Below are positions 33,576-43,894 of a stretch of DNA of 61,000 bases, piece by piece. Below the pieces are notes generated by a model that worked only from the letters and a program-made list of their open reading frames with translations, ran no database searches and was not told the origin of the DNA. Position 1 is the stretch's first letter, and each line of letters begins with the position of its first letter. The stretch comes from Symbiodinium natans (Eukaryota; Sar; Dinophyceae; Suessiales; Symbiodiniaceae), in assembly GCA_905221605.1 (NCBI GenBank), contig CAJNDS010002446.1:304537-365536 (forward strand), read 5' to 3'. A program made the translations under genes and the position numbers.

Positions 33576-35310
33576 AAATAGCCCCTCACGTCCACCGTCC
33601 TTTGAACCCTCTTGCAAGCCCAAGTCCTAGAGTGCTTTGAATCTCAAGGAGGTTCTGTTTAGTTTGTGTAAATGGAATTTGGGAGGGTGGGGGGGGGGTT
33701 TCGAGTTTGGGGGTTCAGGATGAATTCCCGACGGATTTTCGGGCTTGTGGCATCATAATTTTCGGGTCTAGAGCTTGGTTGAGAGTGCGGGTGTGTAGGG
33801 TTTCAGGATCTTGCGACTCGAGGTTCTTGAGGTTTACCCAGGGTTCCTTCACCTAAAGCCTATGCCCTACCTACGCCCGAAACCCCAAACCCTAAACCCT
33901 AAGCCTGAAGCCCTAAGCCTTAAGCCCTAAGCCCTAAGCCCCAGCTCGTCTCGAGGCTTGCCGCTGCCGAGCGCCTAGTTGCTGGGCTCTGGGGGCTGGA
34001 TCCAGATCTTCCCATGGAGGCGATTTAGGGTTCACCGCAAGAGTCTAAGACCTACTGTTCTGACACCATTTCTGTAGGTTGTTGCTACAAAGCTCCTTGT
34101 CGGCTCGTAAAGGAAAGTCGCAAAAAGCAAGGTTTTGGACCAAGTTTTGGAGTGTAAGGAAGGGTGAGGATAGAGTTCGGATTCAGAGTGGTCCAGCATG
34201 TCTACTGAGAGTTCTTTGGCTGCAGTTCAGATTGCTTCGGCAGCGGTTGCGCGTTCGTCTTTTCCATTTCTGCTGGCGGCGTGTGGCATGTTGTGACATG
34301 TTCAAGCCGTCAAGTTTGGGCCATCGTGATGACGCACACTCATCTGCTCCTTAAAGGACAGACCTACTGCCATGGCAAAATGAGGACATTGCAGTGGGGC
34401 CGTGCTAATCTGAAACGGGCAGATATACTTGACGAGCATTCTGCATTTGCCTTGACATGACTTGCCATGGGATCCTTATTTTCTGTGATGTTGTGGCAAG
34501 TGCGACGATGATGTGGACGCTGACTTGTGCCTGCAAGGCACAATGACTCCCATGATTACAGGTCAGAGGGGCCGTGCTAAGCTGAGTCGGAATGTGCTTG
34601 GGTCCTCAGCCGGAGCTCCTGGTACGTCCGTTTGCCCGGAAGTTGTTGACGTCGCACAGCCATGTGCGTTCAGAAGCGGAGGACTTTGCGCATAGATTCG
34701 CTTTGCTCCATGTCGTGTTGATTCCATGTTGCATGTATGTTGCCCGCAATTTGTGTTGAAGTTTGTCGCTCATTATGCTCGCAGGTCGTGGCACTTAGAA
34801 TCTGACTCTAGCCACCCTCAACAATGCACACCCTTCTGAGAGCAAAACGGCGCAGTACTTTGACGAAACCACCATGCCGCATCTGCTTCAAAGAACAGCC
34901 CCCGAACTTCGCATCACTCGTGATGAGGGAATTTAGAAGTCTTAGTTTAGGGAGGTTAGGGAGTTTAGGGAGTTTAGGGAGTTTAGGGAGTTTAGGGAGT
35001 TTAGGGAGTTTAGGGAGTTTAGGGAGTTTAGGGACTCAGGGGCTTCGGGGATCATGCCAGGAGTTCATGCCACTGGCGGCTTCCCTTCGCGACTCGGGAG
35101 CTGGCTTCGACGCCGACGTCTGCATGGCTGGGGCCGGGGAGCCCAGGGAAGCTTCGGGTTCAAGAGTTAGGGTTTAAGATTTAGGGTTTCGGGTTTAAGG
35201 ATTAAGGTTTAGGGAAAAACAAGTCGGTGCAGAGGAGCTGTCGCAGGCTGTCTTGCTGGGATCGTCGCCTCCTGTTGCTGAGGGTGCTTCTTTCTGCTTT
35301 AGAGCACTAA
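33576..35310. other. Unassigned sequence with TTTAGGG-type remnants
   Basis: Includes a decayed CCCTAAA tract at 33880-33945 and the GGGAGTTTA tract described separately. No gene was recognised. Confidence 0.4.
34945..35032. repeat. (GGGAGTTTA)n 9-bp variant telomere-like repeat
   Basis: About nine units of the 9-mer TTTAGGGAG, which is TTTAGGG with two extra bases per unit. Confidence 0.9.
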
Positions 35311-35317
35311 CACGCGA

Positions 35318-35800
35318 CGACAGCTCAACAAGCTGCAGCAGCAATATGACACACGCGCTCCTGAACCCAACTCTACATCGTCAGTGGTCTCCGCATGCCT
35401 CTGCACCAGCTTCCGACATTGTCCTCTGCTGTGGCCTGCGATGGATCCGGCTTCTGCTTGGCAGATGCTCCTGGATGAGCGCAGAGCTCAGGAGAGGCTG
35501 ACGAGAGCACTGCTGTCTGTGCCCAGCCTTGGCTCTCTCCAAGCCCTTGAAGCCAGCATCGTGCCGTCTTGCTTCCTGGGGTTGTATTCGAAGCACCCTG
35601 AACTCCTGAATTGTGTCTTGCAGAGAGTGCACGCATATGCAACTGCGACTCATGCCCATCTGCCCAAGCCTTGACAGGAGCTCCAGGCACGGCAGTTTCA
35701 GGCCATGACCCAAAGCACGGAGCAGGATGCCTGGGCTTTCCTACGGAGCTGCGCCACGCCTCTCATCGTCCTCTTATTGTGTTGCGGCAATCTCGCTCTG
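35318..35800 (+). CDS. Exon-like segments of an unrecognised helical protein
   Basis: A continuous + frame reads RRQLNKLQQQYDTRAPEPNS (from about 35323), later DPASAWQMLLDERRAQERLT, then SLQALEAS, ending at 35674 with AYATATHAHLPKP. Between CAG acceptor-like sites a further piece reads QELQARQFQAMTQSTEQDAW (about 35677-35740). The text is helical and Gln/Leu/Arg-rich, possibly coiled coil. No family recognised. Confidence 0.4.
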
Positions 35801-38800
35801 TCCAGGAGAGACTCTGCAAGACGGCAAGGGCCGAACATGACGACCTCAGGGCGAAGAGCCGCAGTCAACAGGACCGGTCTGTCGTGATCGCACTTTGGGG
35901 AGTTAATTTTCAAGGGTACTGCAGGATGGGATTGGTTTTGTAGTAGGTACCTTCAAAATCCGTTGAAGGGGCACCATTCCCTACTAAGAACCAGTAGGTT
36001 GCTTCGCGGAATTGGGTTTGTATATGTTTGTATGTTGAAGGCCCAGGCCCGACAATCTCGATACCCAAAGGGCACCTAGCACACCAGGATCGCCTCTTTC
36101 GCCAGACCCTGCGCGAGCCACTGCGCGAGCCACTGCGCGAGCCAGTGGCGCCTCGGCCATGCACCTGCAGGAGCTGGAGCGGTTACTAAGATTGTCAGTA
36201 TCACTATTGTTTTAGGATGTCAGTTATTCGTCTTGTTACTGCTAAATTTCCGCCCGGACTGTTAGAAGGACGCGGCCGCGCAGCGCCGCACGCCCAAGGC
36301 CACGGCACTGGGCCGCTGGGCTGTCTTCCTGGAGGTCTTCCTTCTCTTCTCTAAACTGGCTTCAGGGTTTCGGGTGCTCGTGTCGACTGTGTGGCTGCAT
36401 CTGAGGATGTCCGCGTACCTTGGATCTCCGCCGAGCGCGCCAAGATCAATGCTTGGCGACGAGCACAGACGGCGAGACATCAGAAGGAGGAATCTGGGGG
36501 CGAAGGTCTGCAAGACAGCAACAACTGAAACCTAGCTAGATTGCAGTTGGCGAAAATGCGTGGCTCGTGAGGAGAATCGCGCGATGCCGCGGGAGTCCGT
36601 GGACGGGCTCAAGAAGAACTGGAGTGGCCGTGAGATTCCAAGTCACCGTGAGCCCTGAAGAACCCAAGAAAAAGCGCTCGAATCCTGCTGCCCTGAACTT
36701 GAACTGCCAGGGATGGCCAGGCAATGCTTTGCATGGCATGTGCTTCGTTTCGTCTCGTGTGCACACCTAGCAGTTTTGCCAGGCTTGTGTGCAGTAGTGG
36801 CAGCGGATGATAAAGACCTGGCATTGTCAACATAAGATGAGGTCCGCTTCCGCGTAGATCGGAACACGCAAGTGCCTGCCTCAGACCGTCGAGCACCTAT
36901 GTACCTGCGTCACCGAAGTCCGGGAGTCTCAGCGAGCCAGGTGCCCCAGCGGGTGCCTCTCCTCCGCCGCCCACTCTGCGATGTCGCCTCCTGGGTCGTG
37001 CTGAGACAGCAGCGTTGAGGATGCCAAACTGGCAGGCGAGGCGTTCGAGTTCACGCTGCCCAAGCGGCCCCTTCATCTTCAAGTCCAGTATGCCACCCAT
37101 ACAAGCCCCCAAGCCTAAAGCCTGTACCATAAAGCCGCAGCAGGAGGTCCCTGAACCCTCCAGACCCTCTGAAGCCCTTACACAGCCCTAACCCCCGAAA
37201 AGAACTCCACAGCCAGGATGGGTTCGTCTCCGACCTTTCGACTTTCCTCGAGCAGCTACTGGGCTTGCCGCAAGAAGCCTTCACCCTTCGGGTTCGGCAC
37301 AGCTGGCACAAGGTCAACGTAGCGCCTCGGAGCGTTCAGCTGGGCTTTGGTGAAGTTTGAGGTCAGGGAGGTCAGGGAATTCAGAGAAGAAGGTTTACTT
37401 GACATACGACCCTGCTTCACGGCTCCTAAACTGCAGGCGAATCCTATTGACGCCAGTTTCGTCGCAGGTCTCGGTTCAGATCTCCTTCGGCTCGTGTGCC
37501 GGCCCAAACCATGCGGAGCTTCTTGAGCGAAGCCTCTGCGATGGGAGCCTCAGGCCTACTGAGCCTGCTCGGGTTCAGAGTTTGGGAATGTTACCTGAAG
37601 AGCCCGCAGCCTTTTTTTTCCAGGTTTGCCCTGTTTTCTGCGCTCTTGCTTTTCTTTGTGCCTCATGGTCTTCAGGCGGCTGGCCCTCCGGACCTGTTCG
37701 GAAACCTTCTGGCCTGTGTCGCAGGCCCCTTGATCTTGAAGCTCTCGATGCCTGGCTGTGAGGAGTTTTTGCAGAGTTTTCGGGTTCTAGGGACCCTAAA
37801 CCCTCAACCACAGATGTGGGCTCTGATTGCTCCTGGGGCCTCTCACCAGGTGCTTCGGCAGTTCCTTCTGCGAGACACGGCCTTCGAAGCGTGCCGACCT
37901 CACGGATGGGAGGTGAAGCACGTGGGCTTAGGGTCGAAGAGGATTGCAGGTGGCATGAAATCTCGAACGTTTTTCGACGTCTTTGCGGCTTAATGGGCTT
38001 TTCGGCTCTTTCGGGTTTAGGGGTTTAGAGGTTTAGGGGTCTAGAGTATGGCGTAGCGCGCTGGCGGCCCAGGTTCTGGGTCACGGAGCGGCACGAGTGG
38101 CTGATACCCAACTTTCCGCAGGCCTGATGTCCGACCGACCTGTGACATGCAGGGGTTCTGCGATTTGTTCAGCTCCATGCCCGACCCCGACTTGTTTCTG
38201 CAGCAACTTATCTTTGTAAGAGAATGGTCTAATTACGACCTCATACACTAAGCAACAGACTATTAAGAGAAAGGTGTGAAGAAGCTGGGTGCCTTTGCGT
38301 CAGGTGGTGCGGAGCCCGAATGCTTTCCTGGCCTCCCTGCCCTTTGAGCTGGGAGGAGGCGGGCTGTTCACCGCAGACCGCCAGTTCCGAAAGTGCCTAA
38401 AGTTTAGGCCTAAAGTCTAAAGTCCCTCGTAATATCTGGTAGTGCCCATAGCCCGTTTAGTCCCTGCCGTTCGGTGCTAGGCAGCAACCTCACGCTTCTC
38501 CTGCATCCGAATGGATCTTCGAAGGCGGGTCCTGATGGTGGCCGGCTCAGGTCGTGAATTTGCAAGGGGCTTCAGGGAGGTCCATGGATGCTCAGGGTTT
38601 AGGATTTGGGGAAGGGGTTTGGGGGGATGTGGAGGTTTAGGGTTGCTTCCTGTTAGGGGCTTCTACCGGCAACGCCCAGGCTTTGCCTCCCTAACGTTGT
38701 CTTCAGCGGGCCACGAGCGACCGACCTCGGCCTTCCTTCTTACGGCAGGAGACCATTTCAGGTTTTATAGCTCATGATTTCTTGAGAATCTAGATGGACC

Positions 38801-40549
38801 TGCGCGTTTGGAAAGGAGTCAACGGCGAGGTGTGGACTGGCCCGTTTGGTTGGAGCCTGAACAAGGGTGCGAACAGGTTGCTGGAAGCCATGCGGTCAGC
38901 TACGAATGTCCGTCAGCCTTCTGAGGCCGTGATGAAACCAATCGCTTCCTTGCAGGCAAGGAAGCCGCCTCTCTCGGCACAGACGTTCGTGGCAGTTGCT
39001 TGAGCGGTGTCTGAAGAGCAGGTTTCACAGGGCCTTCGTGCACACAGAGCTATCTACGAATGTACATGTCAATGCCCGCTTCCTCAAACTGCGCGCAGGT
39101 GGGGCCCTGTGTCCATTCGAGGAGACGGATGCACGGCCACGAAATGGGTCCCCCCGCCTGCACTTTGGTCAAATGCCTCTGAAGGAGCTGCTGGAGCTGG
39201 TGGATGACGACCAGACACTTCTCCTTGCAGTAGAGGCGGTCCCGGCCTTAATTTGTTCAATCTTGGCAGAGCTGGTGGGCCTACAATTCGGGACTTCGAT
39301 TTTTTTTTCCTCCTGTGGCGTGGCGGCAGTGTTTGCCCCGAAAACCACCCACAAAAAGTTTTGCCACGACACGGGGCGATGGATCTGTGATGACTTGAGA
39401 CCGGCTGAGCAGCGCCGCTGTGCGGTTGCAACTCAAGAACATGTAGCAAATCCAAGCAACTGCCTTACTGGTAGCTTTTGCTGCGCTGCTGGGTGATGGG
39501 TTTGGGGTGATGGCGAGCATGGTGGCGACAGCTCTGCCTGCCATGCGAGCGAATTTGAAGAGAATGCAGCAGATCCAAGCAACCGATGGAGTGCTTGTTG
39601 CATTCTTGCGTGATGGATCTCCCCCTAAAAATGTGCCAGCGATGTTGTCGCTTGATTCCCAGGTCCATGGAGATGCACCAGACCCTTGTGAGGTTAACCA
39701 GCAGGCGCCAGAGACAGAACTGGGATCAGCGTTTCCGAGTTCAGATATTCGCCCTAAACCTGGCCATTGCGCTGGTGGCGCAGGACATCTCATCAAGGCC
39801 CGCGCCGTCCAGGCGACCAGAGGCCATGCTCAACGCCCTAACTCTCTCTGCTGCAGTTTGGGGTTTACGGTTTGGGTTTCAGGGCTCTGGTTTAGGGTTA
39901 AGGTCTTGAATCTTGCTGTTGAGAATCATGGGCAGGATCCGCGGACCCCTTGGTGCTTAGGCTGCAAAGCAGGCTGTAAGCTGCCGAGCGAAGCGGCGTG
40001 TGACCCCAACGTGTGTCCCCAAACCCTAAACACCCCAACGCCCTGGCAGATGACGAAGCATCCATGTGCCCTCAACCCGCTCTGTAGAGTCTGAGGTCAC
40101 AGCCACAAGGGCCAGCGGCCCCAGCGGAAGCCTCCGAGGCTCAGATCCGGTGAATATTCTTTGCCTCTTCCCAATCCTGAAGCCCCGAAGCGACCCAAAG
40201 CTCCGATGAAAGCCCTGAGCACAGACCCCAGGTTGCGGTTTAGGGTTTAGGGGGCAAAAAACGCCCCAGGGGGCGCCAAGCACATCGGCCTGCGGCGCAG
40301 CGCTGCTCGCGGCGGTCGAAGCTGCGAGGAAGTGTATGGATGCCGTAGATGCGCCTTGGCCGCGGGGAAACTGACTTAGGGTGCGGCGGGAAAGCCTGAA
40401 ACGGCATTAAACGGAGCAGCTGCATGTTGGGGGTGGGGGGGGGGGGGATTGCGTTGCGGCTCATGCACGAGGGCTTGCGCGATGCTGCGTGTGATAGTTT
40501 AGGGATACGTAAGGCTTAGTTTCCTTTTCAAGGCGTTTTTGAGGTCCCG
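35801..40549. other. Stretch with scattered exon-like text but no recognised gene
   Basis: Protein-like pieces include 37520-37570 (MRSFLSEASAMGASGLLSLL), 37815-37930 (ALIAPGASHQVLRQFLLRDT), 38150-38215 (GFCDLFSSMPDPDLFLQQLI) and 38310-38390 (SPNAFLASLPFELGGGGLFT). All follow AG-type sites on the + strand, which is consistent with a spread-out multi-exon gene, but I recognise no family. Telomere-like remnants occur at 38006-38045, 38596-38640, 39860-39900 and 40020-40045. Confidence 0.35.
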
Positions 40550-40554
40550 TAGTG
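40550..40554. other. Target-site duplication TAGTG, left copy
   Basis: TAGTG lies immediately outside the 5' LTR and matches 52950-52954 outside the 3' LTR. A 5-bp duplication is typical of Ty1/copia-type integrases. Confidence 0.93.
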
Positions 40555-40697
40555 TGTAGTTTTTCATGGAGGAATTACACTCCTTTTGCGAGCTGTGCAT
40601 ACCATCGCTTTACCCTCGACTGTGGCTCAAGTTGCCGATAAAAAGAGGCGTACTTAACGGTTTATATGTTCCCTCATGTGCTGACCTGAAAACTTCA
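40555..40697 (+). repeat. 5' LTR (143 bp)
   Basis: Begins TGTAGTTTTTCATGG and ends AAAACTTCA. I compared it base by base with 52807-52949 and found no difference. It is very short for an LTR. It includes GATAAAAAG near 40638 and TTTATATG near 40661, AT-rich positions where a promoter core might lie. Confidence 0.97.
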
Positions 40698-40714
40698 GGT
40701 TATCAGCCGTAGAG
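40698..40714 (+). promoter_or_regulatory. Probable primer-binding site
   Basis: GGTTATCAGC directly follows the 5' LTR. It resembles, with one extra T, the TGGTATCAGAGC site of plant copia elements that pairs with the initiator Met-tRNA 3' end. The tRNA identity is a guess. Confidence 0.5.
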
Positions 40715-40723
40715 TCTCACACG

Positions 40724-43700
40724 ATGGCTCTGCAGCTGCAAGATGGGACCATTGATCCCAATGCGCAACATGATCAGACTGCAACAACCAACTACCAACA
40801 GTTCAACCAGTACCGGGTACAGCAGCAGCTGATCATCGTGCAACAAAACGAGGATGCAGAGCGAGTTCGTATCGAAGCCGAACGCAGACATGCGGAAATC
40901 CTGGACATGGCTACAAGACAGGCCCGTGCAGAAATGGGAGAACTCGAGCAACACGCTGATGCCCAACATCGCGCACGGATTGAAGTCATCAGTGACCGCA
41001 TGGACTTTGTGGTTCGTGAGCTACAACAGCAACTACTGGAGACCAAGGCAGCACTAAGAGGTCGAACGGCGGAGCTTGACCAAGCCGCACAGGACGCACA
41101 CACACTCAGGATGCACAATCTCGAGCTTGAGGCACGAGGTAACATGGTTCTCGAATCGGAAACTCGCCTCAGGACCCATCTCGAACAGAGTGAATTTTCC
41201 CTTGCTAACCTCAGGGTTGTGTACGATCAAAACAGGGAAACCCAGCTGGAATTCTTAGGCAATGAATTTAGAGAGCAAATGCAGTATGAAGAGAACATGT
41301 TCACATATGCCATGCATGAAGAAGAGAGTGCATGTGATGTCTTGATTCAGGAGTTGGCTGAGTCGAACCAGCGTTTGATGGTTGAACTTGATGAGGCTAA
41401 GGCAACCGCTACAGCGTCATCTAGCCTGCCGAAAGGTGGTGCCGAGCACCAGCAGGCTGTTCCCATGGCCTCAGCACCTCCACCGGGTTTGAACACTGCC
41501 GAAGCAAGCCCCCCGCAAGGGGGTGCCGCATGCGGTAATGCACATGTCACGCATGCTGATTTGCCAAATCCGTTGCAGATTCCAGAGAGCATGAAGGGTC
41601 TCTTTGAGAGACGGCCCCAGAGGTTTAATCTGGGGGCATCTACTCCTGTTTCGCAGGCCCCTAATGAAGTGCATGAAGCGATTGCAAAAGCGCTCAAGGA
41701 CTTTGCTACCAAGGATGAGACGAAACCTAAGACTAAGGAAGCCGAGACAGTGAAACTTCCGGATTTTCCCTCAGCGGAGACGTACAGATCGTGGAAGACG
41801 GCAGTGCGTGAGGCTGTTCGAGCTGCATCTGATCACCCTGATGAAGCATTTGCGTGGATTCAGCAGGTGTACGCAAAGGGTGCTTCACTAGATAGCCTCA
41901 ACGATGTAGGGAAATTCCTCACGCTAGACACCAAAATCCTTGCAGCATTGTCTAGGGTGGCGAAGGGCGAGCTTGCGAGACAAATACTCAACTACAAGGA
42001 GACGGAGGCCACCTGTGGTAGAGCAGTGAGAGGTAGGCAAGTGCTGTTAATGTTTGAAGCCTACTTTAAAACCAACGAAGAAGTTGGCTCCCTCTACTCG
42101 GTCGAAGACCTCTTGAAAGTGGCACTGATCAATGATGACCTCGCTACCTTCGTGCATAACTGGGATTCAGTGATTGCTGGACTGTCGCATCCTCCAGACG
42201 AAACCACTTTGCGAGACATATTCCTTCGTGAGCTTCGCAAGTCCCATCGTTTGAAGTATGATCTCGACATTTACGATCGGGCTCGTGAGGGGACCCCTGA
42301 GCACACCTACAAGTTCCTCATGGAAAGCATCAAGAATCTCCTCACACGAGAACGAATTAGGAAGAACAGGGACAAGATTGCTAAGGCCCATGGCGCAAAG
42401 TATGGTGCACCTGCCCCTCCTACCCCTGCGAAGCCGTCGGCGCCCGCTCCCTCGGAGCGACGACAGCCATCCAGAGGACGTCAGGGTAGGCAGGTTTGCA
42501 TGTTGTTTCAGAAGGGTAAGTGTAAGTTTGGGGAGCGTTGCAAGTATGAACACACGAAAGACCCCAAAGCATCCTCAAGGGAGAGATCTCCCAACCGGCC
42601 TAAGTCAGGTTCTCGCGAGAGAGAGAAGAGCAACAGCAAAGATACCTCCAACATCCCATGCGTATTTTATGCCAAGGGTACTTGCAGGAATGGGGACAAA
42701 TGCAAGTTCTTGCACAAGGACAAGTCCGCATCGCCCTCTGTCCCGGCCAAGGCTAAGGCACGTGCACCCTCCCCGGCTAAGCGAAGGCCGAGCCGGAAGA
42801 AGAGGACAGAAGCTAAAGCAGCTGCCTGTTGCGTGTACGCCTTAGCCGCCCGAAAGGGTGAGCCGGATGGTAGGCATGCAGACACATGGCGTCTTGATGA
42901 GAAGTCACTCACGCTGTCTAGGGAACATGTTGTTCTGAGAAACAACTATTTTATTCCCCAAAGCTGCCCCGTTCCAGCATGGAGAATCAAGTCTGTTGCG
43001 AGCATCACCATGAAGCTGAAAACCGGCGAAGAGCGAACGTTACAGTACAATTGGAAAACGTGCGACAAGCAAGCACCTCTGCCCAATTGGACGGGCGTTA
43101 CGAGTTTCAAGCTGAAGCCTAAAGACATGAGTGTGTGTTTTGAAAGGCACCCTGAGATACACCCAGTTGAAAGCGTCGGAGATGGTTGGAAATTTGTTCC
43201 CCATAAGCGCAAATGTGTGGCAAGGTTCAAAACCAATGCTGATTGCCCTATGTCCGACCCTGGTGATCTTCAGTGTGCAGTCATCAACGCACAAAATCTT
43301 GAGGCCTCAGTGTACTCGGAACTCCATGGTGAAAAGACAAAATGCAAGCATCGCTGCTGCAAGCCTGATTTCGCTTGTCGGCATTGTGCAGCAGGAAACA
43401 TAATGTCAGGAACTGCCGCTCCAGCGCGCAAGGAACTTCAGAGCTTGGACATCATTGCCGATACGGGAAGTGAAGAGGACCTTATCAGCTCTTCGGACTT
43501 GAGAAAGTGTTTCGAAGGGGTCGGTAGAAAAGTCGACGCAACGCCAGTCAACCTTCACACGGCCAATGGCATCGTGGAGGCATCGTCCAGGACAGAAGTC
43601 GAGGTTCCGTCAATGAATGGCAGCCTGGAATTCGTGGAACTCCCGGATACCCCACCGGTTTGCTCTGTGGGAAAGAAGTGCATGCAGCAAGGGTACGGTT

Positions 43701-43894
43701 TTTACTGGCCTCCAGGGCAAGTTCCGTACTTCGTGAAGCCCGATGGCCAGAAGCTCACTTGCACGCTACGGGGGAATGTTCCAGTGTTCAGCAGTATTGG
43801 GAATGATTCCGGACACCCAGCTGCTGTAGCGCATCGCGATGAAGGTGAACGAATGGCGCCCACCTGCTCCTTGCAGCAGGATTTTCACGCATAA
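40724..43894 (+). CDS. gag: Gag-protease polyprotein of the copia-type element
   Basis: 1,056 residues. Residues ~1-230 form a Gln/Glu-rich coiled coil. Residues ~340-560 contain a helical copia-type capsid region (YRSWKTAVREAVRAASDHPD onward). Two CCCH zinc fingers follow, C-x7-C-x5-C-x3-H, starting at Cys592 and Cys646, in place of the CCHC knuckle usual in copia Gag. They should bind element RNA. An uncharacterised domain occupies ~700-880, ending in a Cys cluster (CKHRCCKPDFACRHC). The aspartic protease motif DTGS is at 913-916, followed by LHTANG and LPDTPPVCSVGKKCMQQGYG, typical of dinoflagellate retroelement proteases. The start is the first ATG, 27 bp after the LTR. Pol begins in the -1 frame and overlaps the Gag end. 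Confidence 0.93.
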   Translation: MALQLQDGTIDPNAQHDQTATTNYQQFNQYRVQQQLIIVQQNEDAERVRIEAERRHAEILDMATRQARAEMGELEQHADAQHRARIEVISDRMDFVVRELQQQLLETKAALRGRTAELDQAAQDAHTLRMHNLELEARGNMVLESETRLRTHLEQSEFSLANLRVVYDQNRETQLEFLGNEFREQMQYEENMFTYAMHEEESACDVLIQELAESNQRLMVELDEAKATATASSSLPKGGAEHQQAVPMASAPPPGLNTAEASPPQGGAACGNAHVTHADLPNPLQIPESMKGLFERRPQRFNLGASTPVSQAPNEVHEAIAKALKDFATKDETKPKTKEAETVKLPDFPSAETYRSWKTAVREAVRAASDHPDEAFAWIQQVYAKGASLDSLNDVGKFLTLDTKILAALSRVAKGELARQILNYKETEATCGRAVRGRQVLLMFEAYFKTNEEVGSLYSVEDLLKVALINDDLATFVHNWDSVIAGLSHPPDETTLRDIFLRELRKSHRLKYDLDIYDRAREGTPEHTYKFLMESIKNLLTRERIRKNRDKIAKAHGAKYGAPAPPTPAKPSAPAPSERRQPSRGRQGRQVCMLFQKGKCKFGERCKYEHTKDPKASSRERSPNRPKSGSREREKSNSKDTSNIPCVFYAKGTCRNGDKCKFLHKDKSASPSVPAKAKARAPSPAKRRPSRKKRTEAKAAACCVYALAARKGEPDGRHADTWRLDEKSLTLSREHVVLRNNYFIPQSCPVPAWRIKSVASITMKLKTGEERTLQYNWKTCDKQAPLPNWTGVTSFKLKPKDMSVCFERHPEIHPVESVGDGWKFVPHKRKCVARFKTNADCPMSDPGDLQCAVINAQNLEASVYSELHGEKTKCKHRCCKPDFACRHCAAGNIMSGTAAPARKELQSLDIIADTGSEEDLISSSDLRKCFEGVGRKVDATPVNLHTANGIVEASSRTEVEVPSMNGSLEFVELPDTPPVCSVGKKCMQQGYGFYWPPGQVPYFVKPDGQKLTCTLRGNVPVFSSIGNDSGHPAAVAHRDEGERMAPTCSLQQDFHA
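41424..41445 (+). ncRNA. Hairpin copy A (GAAA loop) in gag
   Basis: Ten copies of a 22-nt hairpin occur in this element: pairs 1-19, 2-18, 3-16, 4-15, 5-14, 6-13 and 7-12, a single unpaired A/T at 17, and the loop at 8-11. Here C3-G16 is Watson-Crick, while T4-G15 and G5-T14 are wobble pairs. The codon phase differs from copies C and E to I, so structure rather than peptide is shared. Confidence 0.7.
41508..41529 (+). ncRNA. Hairpin copy B (GCAA loop) in gag
   Basis: Same 22-nt fold, with all seven pairs Watson-Crick G-C/C-G and a GCAA tetraloop, another GNRA loop. It is in the same codon phase as copy A. Confidence 0.75.
42845..42866 (+). ncRNA. Hairpin copy C (GAAA loop) in gag
   Basis: GCCGCCC, GAAA, GGGTGAGC, then CGG. 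Pair 4-15 is G-T, pair 3-16 is C-G. Translated as AARKGEP. It lies just after the second CCCH finger. Confidence 0.8.

Noticed and set aside
42424-42470. CGCTCCCTCGGAGCG hairpin as another member of the hairpin family
   Set aside because: The loop is three bases and the flanking GC...CG and bulge are absent, so it does not fit the model.
43849-43894. Classical -1 slippery heptamer at the gag-pol overlap
   Set aside because: I read the overlap codon by codon and found no X-XXY-YYZ sequence. Frameshifting is therefore not claimed as established.
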